Assembly: GCA_946187325.1 (NCBI GenBank)
Contig: CAMHQC010000019.1
Span: 1-40,004, forward strand
Origin: an uncultured Clostridia bacterium
GTDB taxonomy: Bacteria > Bacillota > Clostridia > Oscillospirales > Acutalibacteraceae
Direction: 5' to 3'
Length of the DNA: 40,004 nucleotides
In this document: one piece after another, positions 8,552 through 20,002 of the stretch
How positions within the stretch are numbered: position 1 is the first letter of the stretch
How the letters are laid out: the number at the start of each line of letters is the position of its first letter
Notes under the pieces: generated by a model
What the model saw: only the letters and a program-made list of their open reading frames with translations
Told to the model about the DNA's origin: nothing
Databases searched by the model: none
Translations under genes and position numbers: made by a program

Positions 8552-10316
8552 ATTTAAACTCGGCTTATCCGTGTTTTTGTGGACGCTGAGAAATAACATT
8601 GCGGTAATAGTAATCTATCTTTCTCTTATAGCGTTCGGCGCGATTACCGATACACTGTTAGGCTTTGCGGTAGAAAGCATAGAAACAGGATGCTTCTATA
8701 TGTTCCTCGGAACTTTGGAATACGCGCTTATAATCGGTTTGGTTATTTCGATTAGGTCGTTTTCCTATCTCCATAATAAACGACAGACCGATATGATAGG
8801 CTCTCTGCCTGTATCAAGACGCGTTATGTATTTTTCAAAGCTTATAAGCACTTCTATTATCTCGCTTGTACCGATGGTGATTGTTGATTCTGTTATAATT
8901 ATAATGACACAAAACAGCGTTACTTTTTCTGATTTTTTTCACTCCAATTTGGGTACTCTATCACTTACGCTGAACGCATCAATAATGCTTATCGCCTGTA
9001 TTAGCTTTTTCGGGCTTATGTCGATATGCTGCGGAAAAACTTCGGACAAAATTATTTCCTTTTTCGGAGTTAACCTCGCCGCTCCCGTAGCGATTACTAT
9101 TCTTACGGCGCTGCCCTCTTTGCTCTTAATGGGATATAGTTTTAGTTTTAATATCAATTTAGTAATGTTTTTAAGCCCGATTTTTTCAATAATCACCTTG
9201 AATCCTATATATTGGCTGATTTTTACAGCGATAACCGTATTATTATCTTTCTTCCTTATTAAAAAGCGCAAATCTGAATGTGCTCAATCTCATTTCGCCT
9301 ATAAATTCCCGCTCATCGCGGTTAAGGTTCTTATAAGCTTTTCGGCGGGAATTGTCGCAGCGCTTATCCTCTTACTAATTAACAACTTAACAAAAAGCGG
9401 AAACGACTATGTTTCTTTTTGGATAGGAATGATTATCGGTTCATTCATATCCTATATGATAATTCAACTTATTTTCGCGAGAGGCTTCAGCGGATTTTTA
9501 AAAAGTCTTATCCCCTACGGCGCGATGTTACTCTGTTTCGCAATTTATTTTACCTCTATGTGTACAGGCTTTTTCGGTTACGATAACTATGTTCCCGAGC
9601 TTGACGAAATCGAAAGCGTTAGTTTTAATGCTGATAGGTCGGCTTATGTAGACGGAGTAAATATATTGGAGCATAATATTACCGATAAAGAGGTTATCAA
9701 AAAGGCTGTTAAGGCGCATAAGGATGAACTTAAATATAAAGCCTCTTTCGTTAAAGCTCATATGCTTGATAGACTCTCTCTTTTTACTGATGACTATGAT
9801 AATATCTACAACACTTTTAGTGAAGACGGCGAGCCGTTCTATCGTTATCATATTACATATAAGTTAAAAAACGGAAACTCGGTAAGCCGTGGGTATGATA
9901 ACGTGTACGCGAATCAAATCGACGACGACGGACTTTCTAATATAGATTTTCTCCTATCTAATACATATAAAGAAAACATCAGCCCGCTGTTTATATGCGA
10001 TAAAAAGTATCTCGCGGCGGTTGAGCTTTACGGCGCGGAATACTGGAGCCAGGAAGATATAGACGACGAGGATTTTGACGAGGATTATAACGTCGTATAT
10101 AAAAGTAAGGCGATGGAGGTATATAATACCGTAATGGAAGAATATAAAAAATACGGATTTAAAACCAATGACCTGTCGGAATGTTCGCTTCAATTTGAAT
10201 ACGGAAAGAGCTATAAAGAAACGGAGTTATGCGAGAATTTTGCTGTTCCGAAAAGCTACAAAAAAACTATTGCTCTGATTAAAAAATACGGTATTCAAAC
10301 TACGAGCACAAGGTAA
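8529..10316 (+). CDS. ABC-2 type permease with large C-terminal domain
   Basis: Partner of the preceding ATPase. About nine to ten hydrophobic segments cover residues 15-350, followed by a roughly 245-residue hydrophilic region rich in Asp, Glu, Tyr and Lys (including EDIDDEDFDEDY) that has no further clear membrane segment. A GTG at 8520 is possible, but GGAGGG at 8515-8520 is 8 nt from ATG 8529, so I took the ATG. The upstream gene ends inside this coding region. Which side of the membrane holds the C-terminal domain depends on the exact segment count. No substrate can be assigned. Confidence 0.85.
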   Translation: MTSTTYSKFKLGLSVFLWTLRNNIAVIVIYLSLIAFGAITDTLLGFAVESIETGCFYMFLGTLEYALIIGLVISIRSFSYLHNKRQTDMIGSLPVSRRVMYFSKLISTSIISLVPMVIVDSVIIIMTQNSVTFSDFFHSNLGTLSLTLNASIMLIACISFFGLMSICCGKTSDKIISFFGVNLAAPVAITILTALPSLLLMGYSFSFNINLVMFLSPIFSIITLNPIYWLIFTAITVLLSFFLIKKRKSECAQSHFAYKFPLIAVKVLISFSAGIVAALILLLINNLTKSGNDYVSFWIGMIIGSFISYMIIQLIFARGFSGFLKSLIPYGAMLLCFAIYFTSMCTGFFGYDNYVPELDEIESVSFNADRSAYVDGVNILEHNITDKEVIKKAVKAHKDELKYKASFVKAHMLDRLSLFTDDYDNIYNTFSEDGEPFYRYHITYKLKNGNSVSRGYDNVYANQIDDDGLSNIDFLLSNTYKENISPLFICDKKYLAAVELYGAEYWSQEDIDDEDFDEDYNVVYKSKAMEVYNTVMEEYKKYGFKTNDLSECSLQFEYGKSYKETELCENFAVPKSYKKTIALIKKYGIQTTSTR

Positions 10317-10328
10317 GATTATAACTCA

Positions 10329-10358
10329 AAAGGTCGGAAGCGAACGCTTCCGACCTTT
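10329..10358. terminator. Bidirectional terminator between convergent genes
   Basis: Inverted repeat AAAGGTCGGAAGCG / CGCTTCCGACCTTT lies between the convergent permease and secreted-protein genes. A-rich and T-rich flanks allow it to work in both directions. Its arms share AAAGGTCGGA with the terminator at 37,225. Confidence 0.8.
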
Positions 10359-10387
10359 ACTATTACCTGTTATCTAAACATACCTTA

Positions 10388-12688
10388 TTACTTAACCGTA
10401 ACCTTAACCTTCTTATAAAGTCCGTTCTGCGGGTAAACATAGATAGTAACCTTGCCCTTTTTCTTGGCGGTGATTTTACCCTTGCTGTTTACTTTCGCAA
10501 TCTTTGTGTTTGAGCTTTCGAACTTAATCGGACGGTGGCGTTTTACGGTCAGTTTCTTCGACTGTACTACTTCCTTAGCCTTAATCTTAAAGGTCTTTTT
10601 CTTCTTTAAGTTAAGAGTAACCTTCGTCTTATTTACCTTAACGGTTTTATCGTTTCCGTATTTTCCGCCTTTGGTAACGATATGAACTGTTTTAGAAGTA
10701 GCGAGAACCTTGTTGTTCTTATCGAGAGCTACGATTAAGAACTTAAAGTAAACGCCCTTTTTGAGCTTTTTCTGAGTATAGCTTGTCTTTGTTACTTTCT
10801 TAATCTTCTTATAAGCGGGGATAACCTTAGTTGTTCCGCATTTTGAGCCGTAAACTACGTAGGATTTCGCTTTCTTTAGCTTGTTCCAATGAACAGTTAC
10901 GGAAGATTTAGTCGCTTTCTTCTGGCGCGCGCAGAGTAATCCGAATACGCTTCCCTTTGCGTCTTTTTCGGTCTTTAGCTTTGTAACGAATTTATCAACC
11001 TGCTTCTCGCTCGAGCCTTTCTTTATCTCGCTGATTGAATGTTCATTCGCCTCGGTCGCCTTAGTTTCGGGCTGAGCGTTTGTCGGCTCTACTGTCGCGG
11101 GCTGAGTTGTAGCGGGCTGAGCTGTCGTAGGCTCGCCCTGCGGGTCTGTAGTTGCCTGAGGATCGGCGGTCGGCTCGGGATTAGTGTTATCCTGAGAGGT
11201 TGTCGGTTCAACCGCTTCGGTTGTAAAGGGCTCGTCAGGAGTAGCGGGAACGGTTGTCTCGGCTTCGTCGGGAGTAGCGGGCTTGGGAGCTGTGTAGATA
11301 TAGTCCTCGTCGGGATAATTGTAATTGTAGTAATCTCCCTCTACTGTATCGTAAACAGGATTGAGGTTATCTTTCAAAACGCCCTGCCACATAGTAAGAA
11401 CGTAATACTCTTTGCCTTCGATAGTAATTTTATTGTCCTCGTCAAATTTGAGAACATTATCCTCGGCGTCCAGAACGTACTGATTTTTGTCGCCGTCCTC
11501 GTAAACTTCAAATGTGCTTGTTTCGATGTTCGGCGCTTCGAAATTTGTATATTCTTCCTCAAATACGTATTGTAACCCCTTTTCGAAGAAGTTATCGCGA
11601 TTTACTTCGTAACCGCTCCATGTGGTGACAATAATATATCCGCCGGTTTCGTTTTCTACAATAGGCTTGGCTCTGTGAATCATACCGTCGTCGTCTTCGT
11701 TATAGTTAATATCTATTACCATGTATCCGCCGGTTTGTGTATCCTCCACGAGATAACCGGTCTGAGGAACACCTTCTCCATCGGTATATTCTATTGTTTT
11801 AGGTGTGCTTCCGGGAGAAGTATCGATAGTGAGGTTGTTATTAAACTCGTCCTCAGCTAAATCCTGTTCCTCAAAGCTCTCGTCCTTAACCCAAACTCCG
11901 AGCTTCTCGCTGATAACATATTTTACTATGTGGTAAAGCTTCTGTCCCGCAGGGTCTTGGGAGATAGTTACGCTGTATAAGCCGTTCATATAGTTAGGGT
12001 CGTTAATTTCGTGAGCGCGATAGCCTACAACAGTTCCGCTGTCACGGGTCACATACGCGCCATCGATAGTTTTGGGAGATTCGTAAGTCTCTTTTCCGCC
12101 CTCAACTTCTACAGTGTCCGCGCCCTGAGTAAAGACAGTATCTTTATCGGCGTGGGCTGTGCCCTGGAAGTAAACAGCCTGCCAACAGCTTAAAAACTTA
12201 ACGCTTACTGTATTATCTATATGAAGCGTGCTGTCTGCGCCGTATGCCATAAGTCTAACCGCGGTTTCGTCCTGTTTTTCGGGATTAACTGTTAGTAAGC
12301 CTGTTCCCGTAACGGTAAGACTTCCGCCGTAATCTTCGGTTGACGAGGAAATATTGTAAAGTACGCAATCTCCCTCGATGTTGAGTTTAAAATCGTCGCC
12401 CATATCGGTGAGCGAGAGAGAAAACTCCGGATGATTAAAATCTTTAAGGGTAAGAGTGTTAGCTTCGAGGTCATACACAGCGCCCTCAACAGCGTTTTTA
12501 TGTACCTGGTTATCGCTGTATATAGCGATATCTCCGCCGTCCTCCAAAGCATTATAAAGATAAATTTTAGCAGTATAAAGCTCATACTCATCCTTGTTGG
12601 GATTAGGGCCGTTTTTCGCCATAGCGGTTACACTGAATATTGATAACAGCATTAATACCGCTAATATAATAGATATAGATTTCTTCAT
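10388..12688 (-). CDS. Large secreted protein with Ig-like C-terminus
   Basis: A 766-residue exported protein of unknown function. Residues 1-24 are a signal peptide (hydrophobic core, AMA cleavage site). Residues about 30-190 look beta-rich, with repeated short strands (YDLEANTLTLKDF, GGSLTVTGTGLLTV). The middle holds two similar TGGY(M/I)(V/I) stretches. Residues about 465-550 are a Thr/Pro/Glu-rich linker. A fibronectin III-like module (about 575-655) and a Big_2-like domain (about 660-766, ending NTKIAKVNSKGKITAKKKGKVTIYVY) follow; both are very lysine-rich. No LPXTG or dockerin is seen. The start at 12688 follows GGAGAGG; 13 in-frame upstream codons precede the signal peptide and are unlikely to be translated. 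Confidence 0.85.
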   Translation of the reverse strand: MKKSISIILAVLMLLSIFSVTAMAKNGPNPNKDEYELYTAKIYLYNALEDGGDIAIYSDNQVHKNAVEGAVYDLEANTLTLKDFNHPEFSLSLTDMGDDFKLNIEGDCVLYNISSSTEDYGGSLTVTGTGLLTVNPEKQDETAVRLMAYGADSTLHIDNTVSVKFLSCWQAVYFQGTAHADKDTVFTQGADTVEVEGGKETYESPKTIDGAYVTRDSGTVVGYRAHEINDPNYMNGLYSVTISQDPAGQKLYHIVKYVISEKLGVWVKDESFEEQDLAEDEFNNNLTIDTSPGSTPKTIEYTDGEGVPQTGYLVEDTQTGGYMVIDINYNEDDDGMIHRAKPIVENETGGYIIVTTWSGYEVNRDNFFEKGLQYVFEEEYTNFEAPNIETSTFEVYEDGDKNQYVLDAEDNVLKFDEDNKITIEGKEYYVLTMWQGVLKDNLNPVYDTVEGDYYNYNYPDEDYIYTAPKPATPDEAETTVPATPDEPFTTEAVEPTTSQDNTNPEPTADPQATTDPQGEPTTAQPATTQPATVEPTNAQPETKATEANEHSISEIKKGSSEKQVDKFVTKLKTEKDAKGSVFGLLCARQKKATKSSVTVHWNKLKKAKSYVVYGSKCGTTKVIPAYKKIKKVTKTSYTQKKLKKGVYFKFLIVALDKNNKVLATSKTVHIVTKGGKYGNDKTVKVNKTKVTLNLKKKKTFKIKAKEVVQSKKLTVKRHRPIKFESSNTKIAKVNSKGKITAKKKGKVTIYVYPQNGLYKKVKVTVK

Positions 12689-12718
12689 TTCTACCTCTCC
12701 TTTCCATATCTTTGCTTT

Positions 12719-12747
12719 ATTGTACATTATTAATAAAAAAATGTAAA
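12719..12747 (-). promoter_or_regulatory. Promoter of the secreted-protein gene
   Basis: On the minus strand TTTACA (12747-12742), a 17-bp spacer and TACAAT (12724-12719), 31 bp upstream of the chosen start. It supports monocistronic expression. Confidence 0.75.
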
Positions 12748-12787
12748 GTAAATTTAACTGTTTATTAACTTTTTATTAGATATATAC

Positions 12788-12826
12788 AAAAACGAGCTGT
12801 ACAAATTATCAATTCGTACAACTCGT
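12788..12826 (-). terminator. Terminator after the maf-lipoprotein genes
   Basis: A 16-bp stem (92-107 with 111-126 in the 12,7xx-12,8xx range; two G-U pairs), with a 3-nt loop, read on the minus strand and followed by TTTTT. It lies just downstream of the lipoprotein stop. Confidence 0.85.
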
Positions 12827-12829
12827 GTT

Positions 12830-13516
12830 TTATTTTTCGTTCTTATATTCTCTATAATCCTGTAAATTCCAATCGTCCTTTATATTGGGTAAGGCGGGCA
12901 TAGTTCTAAACAGGATAGTTTTTGTTCCGTCGGAAGCGGTTTCTTTATCGTAAACATAGATACTGTCCTCGTACCATAAGCTGTGGTCTTTAAACGCTAT
13001 AGTATCGGTAAAAAGATTGCCGAAAAATTTAACGCTGTCGATATTATAACCGCCCGCGGCGGCTGCCATTACTCCGCAAATTGTCATAACCTTGTTCTTT
13101 ATCTTTTTGTTAGACTTGAGCTTCTTCTCGGTAATTCCGCAGCCGACGTTTACAATACGGCGTGTCTCGGCTTCTTCGGCAGCGGTAAGGACTACATACT
13201 TGCTTGTAAGATAAAGGTAGTTGTAAAACTTGCCGTTAGACTGTTTTTCACGCGCTCGCTTACGCCAGTTTTTATACGGAAAATCCTTATAATCTCCGCC
13301 TAACTGCGAATACATAGTATTAAACTCGGTCGTGTATTTGTCGAGGGTAAATTTATAGGTCATACCCGTTTCGTTATCGTTATCGATAAAATTATCTATA
13401 TCTCTTGTCGGATAAATAATAACATTTTCGGCGGGGATTTTTGCTGATTTATTACCGCACGATACGGATAACATTACCATTAATAATAAAAGTACGATTG
13501 ATAATAGCTTTTTCAT
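12830..13516 (-). CDS. Putative lipoprotein of unknown function
   Basis: A 228-residue protein with a lipoprotein signal peptide: MKKLL, a hydrophobic core and the lipobox LSVSC with Cys20 as lipidation site. The mature part is hydrophilic and has no family I recognise. It includes an AAAAGG stretch near residue 150 that may be a short helix. It overlaps the 3' end of maf by 4 nt (ATGA), so it is translationally coupled to maf and probably expressed with it. Confidence 0.8.
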   Translation of the reverse strand: MKKLLSIVLLLLMVMLSVSCGNKSAKIPAENVIIYPTRDIDNFIDNDNETGMTYKFTLDKYTTEFNTMYSQLGGDYKDFPYKNWRKRAREKQSNGKFYNYLYLTSKYVVLTAAEEAETRRIVNVGCGITEKKLKSNKKIKNKVMTICGVMAAAAGGYNIDSVKFFGNLFTDTIAFKDHSLWYEDSIYVYDKETASDGTKTILFRTMPALPNIKDDWNLQDYREYKNEK

Positions 13517-14070
13517 AATACAAAATCATTTAAAACTCGGTTTAACCTCGCGACAGGGAGTCCCACTACGTTGTTATAATCGCCGTTAATTTTTTCCACG
13601 AAAAGCCCCGCTTTTCCCTGGATACCGTAAGCTCCCGCTTTATCGCTCCATTCGTCAGTTTTAAGATAGTTTTCGATTTCCCGATCGGTTAAGCTGAAAA
13701 AAACCACCTCGGTAACCTCGCTGAAGGTCTTTTCTTTTCCTTTATAAAACAGGCTTACGCCGGTAATTACCTTGTGGGTTTTTCCGCTGAGTAAGCTGAG
13801 CATATTTTCCGCGTCGGTTTTATCCGCGGGTTTTCCGAGTATCTTCTCTCCCGTTACGACTGTGGTATCGCTCCCGATAACCAGCGCTTCGGGATATTTT
13901 TTCGAGATAAACTCCGCTTTTTTATGCGCGAGATACTGAGCCGCTTCCTCGGCTTTTATATTATCGTTTAAAGTTTCATCCACATCGGCGGGGATTATTT
14001 CAAATTCGTTAAAAATATATTTTAAAAGTTCCCTCCGTCTTGGCGACGCGGAAGCCAAAATTACTTTCAT
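13513..14070 (-). CDS. maf: Maf-family nucleoside triphosphate pyrophosphatase
   Basis: Maf proteins hydrolyse dTTP/UTP and modified nucleotides to monophosphates, a house-cleaning role, and are linked to septum control in Bacillus. The 185 residues show SASPRRREL (7-15) for phosphate binding, YLAHKKAEF, and GSDTTV with catalytic Asp68. It lies between gyrA and the lipoprotein gene on the same strand. Confidence 0.96.
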   Translation of the reverse strand: MKVILASASPRRRELLKYIFNEFEIIPADVDETLNDNIKAEEAAQYLAHKKAEFISKKYPEALVIGSDTTVVTGEKILGKPADKTDAENMLSLLSGKTHKVITGVSLFYKGKEKTFSEVTEVVFFSLTDREIENYLKTDEWSDKAGAYGIQGKAGLFVEKINGDYNNVVGLPVARLNRVLNDFVL

Positions 14071-14091
14071 ACTCTCTCCATAGGTAACAAA

Positions 14092-14125
14092 TTAAGTGGT
14101 AAGTATAAATTTACTTACCACTTAA
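14092..14125. terminator. Perfect 14-bp inverted repeat after gyrA
   Basis: TTAAGTGGTAAGTA / TACTTACCACTTAA with a 6-nt loop between the gyrA stop and the maf start. The trailing bases (AATTTG on the minus strand) make only a weak U tract. It may be a partial terminator, an RNA-stability hairpin or a protein site. Confidence 0.55.
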
Positions 14126-14128
14126 AAT

Positions 14129-16633
14129 TTATTCTTCTGTTTCTTCGGTTTCATCTTCGGGAGCGGAATTGTCCTCGGGTTTTTCGGTTTCTTCATCCTC
14201 GTGAGGTAAATGAGCGAAGCTTACAACTCGATTATCGTCCTTGATTCTCATAAGAGTTACACCCTTACTCGGGCGGGCGCAGATACGCACGTCGCTCGCG
14301 TTAATTCTTATAACCACGCCTTCCTCGCTGATAAGGATAATATCGTCGTCGGTATTAATAACTCCGATTCCCGCGACCTTACCGTATTTCTCGGTATGGT
14401 AGTTGGTAAGACCTTTACCGCCTCTGGACTGAACGCGGTAGTTGTCGGGAGTGCTGAGCCGTCCGTAACCTGTTTCTGAAACGGTGAGAATAAGCGCGTT
14501 TTCGTCGATAACGCTCATTCCGACAATAGTGTCGCCTTCATTAAGCTTCATCGCCTTAACACCGCGCGCCTGTCTGCCCATAGGACGCACGTCGGTTTCT
14601 TTAAAGCGGATAGACATACCGTCGCGGGTTGCAACTATAATCTCGTTGTTACCGTCGGTCATTCTTACCCAAGCGAGCTCGTCGCCCTCGTTTAAATCGA
14701 GAGCTATAAGTCCGCCCTTGCGCGCTGTATTATAGGCGTTTAACTCGATACGCTTAATGATACCGTTTTTAGTAACCATAACGAGATACTTATCGTCCTC
14801 AAACTCCTTAACGGGTATCATTGAGGTTACTTTTTCGTCGGTAGCAATCGGAAGAATATTAGCGATATTTATTCCCTTGCTCTGGCGGGTACCCTCGGGA
14901 ATAGCGTAACACTTAATGCGGTAAACTCTGCCCTTATCGGTAAAGAACAGGATATAGTTATGGGTATTACAGATAAACATCTCAGTAGCGACGTCTTCCT
15001 CACGGGTAGACATACCCTTAACTCCCCTGCCGCCTCGGTGCTGGATTGTGTATTCGTCCTCGGCGATACGCTTAACGTAGCCGAAGCGTGTAAGGGTTAC
15101 TACGCAATCTTCCTCGGGGATAAGGTCCTCGATATCTACCTCGCCGCTGACCTGACAGATTTCTGTACGGCGCGGGTCGGAATATTTATTTCTGAGAGCG
15201 AGAGCTTCTTCCTTAACCTTCTCAAGTAGGAGATGGTGGCTTGCGAGAAGCTCGGTATATTCTTTGATTTTAGCGAGCAGAGCGGCGATTTCATCCTCGA
15301 TTTTACCTCGCTCCATATTAGTGAGCTGACCGAGACGCATCTGAACAATCGCCTGTGCCTGAGGCTCGTCAAGTCCGAAACGCTCCATCAAGTTCGCCTT
15401 AGCGGTAGAGGTATCCTTGCTCGCGCGGATAATCTTAATAACTTCGTCGATATTGTCGATAGCTATCTTTAATCCCTCTAAGATATGGCATCTGTCCTGA
15501 GCTTTCTTTAAATCGAACTGTGTACGGCGGGTGATAATCTCTACCTGGAAGTTGATATAATGCTCAAGGCACTCTTTAAGGGTTAAGATTTTCGGCTCGC
15601 CGTTTACAATCGCGAGTAAAATCGCGCCGAAAGTAGTCTGAAGCTGAGTGAATGAGAAAAGCTGGTTGAGAACAATCTGGGGAGAAGCGTCACGGCGGAT
15701 ATCAATTTCAATATGCATACCGTTTCTGTCGGAATGATCCTCGATATTAGTAATTCCCTCGATTTTCTTATCCTTAACCAAATCGGCGATATGCTCGATA
15801 AGGCGGGCTTTATTAACTCCGTAAGGAAGCTCGGTAACGATAATTTTAAAGCGGTTGTTTTTAGCTTCGATTATCTCGGTCTTAGCTCTTACGACAATTT
15901 TTCCGCGGCCTGTGGAGTAAGCGGCTTTGATTCCGCTTCTGCCCATAATAATTCCGCCTGTCGGGAAGTCCGGACCGGGGATACATTCCATAATTTCGGC
16001 TACAGAAGCCTCGGGATTATCGATAAGAAGGTCGATAGCGTCTATAACCTCGCCCAAATTATGAGGAGGAATATTAGTAGCCATACCTACGGCGATACCG
16101 CTGGAGCCGTTTACGAGAAGGTTCGGGAAACGGCTCGGAAGAACTGTAGGTTCTTCGAGTCTGTCGTCGTAGTTAGGAACGAAATCTACCGTCTTTTTCT
16201 CAATATCGGTGAGCATTTCGGTAGAAATCTTGCTCATTCTAGCCTCAGTGTATCGGTAAGCCGCGGGCGGATCGCCGTCGACCGAACCGAAGTTACCGTG
16301 ACCGTCAACGAGCATATATCTCATCGAGAAATCCTGGGCAAGTCTTACCAGCGCGTCATAGACCGAAGCGTCGCCGTGCGGATGGTACGCTCCCAAAACC
16401 GCGCCGACTGTATCAGCGCATTTATGGTAAGGCTTATTAGGCTCAAGACCTCTTTCATACATTGTATAGAGTATACGTCTATGTACAGGTTTAAGACCGT
16501 CGCGCACATCGGGAAGCGCTCGGCTTACGATAACCGACATCGAATAGTCCAAGAAGGACTGTTTCATTTCTTTTTCGACGTCAACGTCTATAATTTTTCC
16601 GCTAACTTCTTTTATCTCGTTTTCGTTACTCAA
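14129..16633 (-). CDS. gyrA: DNA gyrase subunit A
   Basis: Breakage-reunion subunit of gyrase, which introduces negative supercoils ahead of forks. The 834 residues hold the catalytic tyrosine Tyr128 in RYTEAR, a C-terminal beta-pinwheel with the GyrA box as QHRGGRG (531-537), and an acidic tail. The box marks it as GyrA rather than ParC. In the quinolone region it reads HGDASVYD, so Ala89 occupies the E. coli Ser83 position and Asp93 the Asp87 position. The start is TTG at 16633, 7 nt after GAGGTGA; the upstream ATG at 16640 is out of frame. Confidence 0.97.
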   Translation of the reverse strand: MSNENEIKEVSGKIIDVDVEKEMKQSFLDYSMSVIVSRALPDVRDGLKPVHRRILYTMYERGLEPNKPYHKCADTVGAVLGAYHPHGDASVYDALVRLAQDFSMRYMLVDGHGNFGSVDGDPPAAYRYTEARMSKISTEMLTDIEKKTVDFVPNYDDRLEEPTVLPSRFPNLLVNGSSGIAVGMATNIPPHNLGEVIDAIDLLIDNPEASVAEIMECIPGPDFPTGGIIMGRSGIKAAYSTGRGKIVVRAKTEIIEAKNNRFKIIVTELPYGVNKARLIEHIADLVKDKKIEGITNIEDHSDRNGMHIEIDIRRDASPQIVLNQLFSFTQLQTTFGAILLAIVNGEPKILTLKECLEHYINFQVEIITRRTQFDLKKAQDRCHILEGLKIAIDNIDEVIKIIRASKDTSTAKANLMERFGLDEPQAQAIVQMRLGQLTNMERGKIEDEIAALLAKIKEYTELLASHHLLLEKVKEEALALRNKYSDPRRTEICQVSGEVDIEDLIPEEDCVVTLTRFGYVKRIAEDEYTIQHRGGRGVKGMSTREEDVATEMFICNTHNYILFFTDKGRVYRIKCYAIPEGTRQSKGINIANILPIATDEKVTSMIPVKEFEDDKYLVMVTKNGIIKRIELNAYNTARKGGLIALDLNEGDELAWVRMTDGNNEIIVATRDGMSIRFKETDVRPMGRQARGVKAMKLNEGDTIVGMSVIDENALILTVSETGYGRLSTPDNYRVQSRGGKGLTNYHTEKYGKVAGIGVINTDDDIILISEEGVVIRINASDVRICARPSKGVTLMRIKDDNRVVSFAHLPHEDEETEKPEDNSAPEDETEETEE

Positions 16634-16685
16634 CTTTCATTCACCTCAATTATAATTATCCGTGTATTCACTAAATGCCCTAAAC

Positions 16686-17165
16686 TCAGGCGGTTATTTC
16701 GTTATTCTCAGCTTTTATTATTTTGATTAATTTTTTCGGATCGGTTTTAATCTGATATCCGATTTTTCCCGCGCTGATGTAGATATAGTCGCAATCGAGA
16801 GCGGTTTTGTCGAACACGGTCTTAAAGTTACTTTTCATCCCGAGCGGAGATACATTTCCCCTCGCGTAACCGCAGATTTTTACCAAATCCTTAACGTGCG
16901 CCATCTCGATATTCTTTTCCCCAACCGATTTAGCGGCTTTTTTAAGGTCTAGTTCCCGGTTAACGGGTATATCGAATACGTAATACTCCCCACTCTTTCC
17001 TTTAGCGACTAAGGTTTTAAATACCTGAGCGGGATTTTGTCCCATTAATTCGGCTACCTCGTTCCCCTCGACGGCTTCCTTTCCGTGCGGATACATAAAA
17101 ACTTCGTAGTCGATTTTCTTTTTATCTAAAAACCTCATTGCGTTGGTTTTTATCTGTTTAGCCAT
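16686..17165 (-). CDS. ybaK: YbaK/EbsC-type Cys-tRNA(Pro) deacylase
   Basis: A 159-residue member of the YbaK/ProX trans-editing family, which hydrolyses Cys mischarged on tRNA(Pro). Diagnostic segments are the N-terminal TNAMRFLDKKKIDYEVF and the central QVFKTLVAKGKSGEYYVFDIPVNRELDLKKAAK, with the conserved lysine of the active site (in VFKTL). GNVSPLGMK, typical of this family, is also seen. It sits between gyrB-side genes and gyrA on the same strand, 12 bp downstream of the thioesterase gene. Confidence 0.93.
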   Translation of the reverse strand: MAKQIKTNAMRFLDKKKIDYEVFMYPHGKEAVEGNEVAELMGQNPAQVFKTLVAKGKSGEYYVFDIPVNRELDLKKAAKSVGEKNIEMAHVKDLVKICGYARGNVSPLGMKSNFKTVFDKTALDCDYIYISAGKIGYQIKTDPKKLIKIIKAENNEITA

Positions 17166-17177
17166 TATATCACCGGT

Positions 17178-17600
17178 TTACAGAGTAGATTTAATTTTTT
17201 CGTAAAGCTCGGGCATACGCTTCTTTAAGCTTACGGGACGGAAGGTTTTACTGTCGATAATTCCGTGTTCGGTAGAACCGTAGCCCAGCTCCTCCTGAGT
17301 ACCGTCGTCGTTAATTTTTTTAACTGTATAGGTAAACTGGATATGCGCGGCTTTCAGCTCTATAGCCCAGGTTCTCACTATAATATTATCCTCGTAGCCC
17401 GCGGGCTTTAAAAAGTAACAGCTTAGGTTAGTAAGCGGCATAAGTATTCCCGCTTTTTCCATATCGCTGTAGGTTATGCCGAAGCTTTTGATATAATCGG
17501 TTCTTCCTACTTCGTACCAGATAGGATAGTTGGAATGATGGGCAATACCCATTCGGTCGGTTTCCGCGTAACGAACGGTTATATAAGATTTAGAATGCAT
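17178..17600 (-). CDS. Acyl-CoA thioesterase, YbgC/4HBT family
   Basis: A 140-residue hotdog-fold protein. The 4-hydroxybenzoyl-CoA thioesterase active-site motif is visible as YAETDRMGIAHHSNYPIWYE with catalytic Asp15. It should hydrolyse an acyl-CoA thioester in the cytoplasm; the chain specificity is not readable. It starts 14 bp after gyrB behind GAGGA, and is followed closely by ybaK, so it is probably transcribed with gyrB. Confidence 0.9.
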   Translation of the reverse strand: MHSKSYITVRYAETDRMGIAHHSNYPIWYEVGRTDYIKSFGITYSDMEKAGILMPLTNLSCYFLKPAGYEDNIIVRTWAIELKAAHIQFTYTVKKINDDGTQEELGYGSTEHGIIDSKTFRPVSLKKRMPELYEKIKSTL

Positions 17601-17614
17601 AATATTTCCTCATA

Positions 17615-19561
<1,947 letters not shown>

Positions 19562-19592
19562 TTACCTCCAAAATTCAATAGCTTTCATATAT

Positions 19593-20000
19593 TCATTTAT
19601 TTTTTCTCTGTCTGTTTTTAACTGAGCGTTTCTGTTTTTTATTAACAGGATTTTCCGCGATAAGCTCGCGCGGAATCTCTTTAATATCTATATTCTTTAT
19701 CTTCTTATAATCCGAAAAAAACGGAGTTAAAATAATAAAGATTATTACCGCAAAAACACTTATTATCATAAGCGGTATTATTGACGTGATAAAATCAGCC
19801 GTAAGATTAAGAACAACCAGATTCAAAGCTACCGTCAGAATTATTATAATTAAGGCTAAAACAACATAACCTTTTAAATTATTCTTTTTAAATTTATTTT
19901 TACAGTGGTAACATTTTATTATTTTTTTATTCCTGTTATTTTTTACATCCTTATAGCTGTACACCGTATTACAATACGGACAAACGGGAAGCTTAAACAT
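19593..20000 (-). CDS. Zinc-ribbon membrane protein B, unknown function
   Basis: A 135-residue protein with CPYC near residue 7 and a second pair CYHC, spaced C-x2-C-x19-C-x2-C. This forms a zinc ribbon resembling the TIGR04104-type putative zinc-finger membrane proteins. Two long hydrophobic segments follow (about 45-68 and 73-95), ending in TPFF, and the tail is basic (KKQKRSVKNRQRKNK). It shares this plan with the gene just upstream, and the two look like tandem paralogues. It lies 34 bp before gyrB. The function is unknown. Confidence 0.8.
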   Translation of the reverse strand: MFKLPVCPYCNTVYSYKDVKNNRNKKIIKCYHCKNKFKKNNLKGYVVLALIIIILTVALNLVVLNLTADFITSIIPLMIISVFAVIIFIILTPFFSDYKKIKNIDIKEIPRELIAENPVNKKQKRSVKNRQRKNK

Positions 20001-20002
20001 AA

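Noticed and set aside
15713-16726. Long open frame antisense to gyrA (337 residues)
   Set aside because: It lies opposite conserved gyrA codons, resembles no protein family, and has no promoter or binding site.
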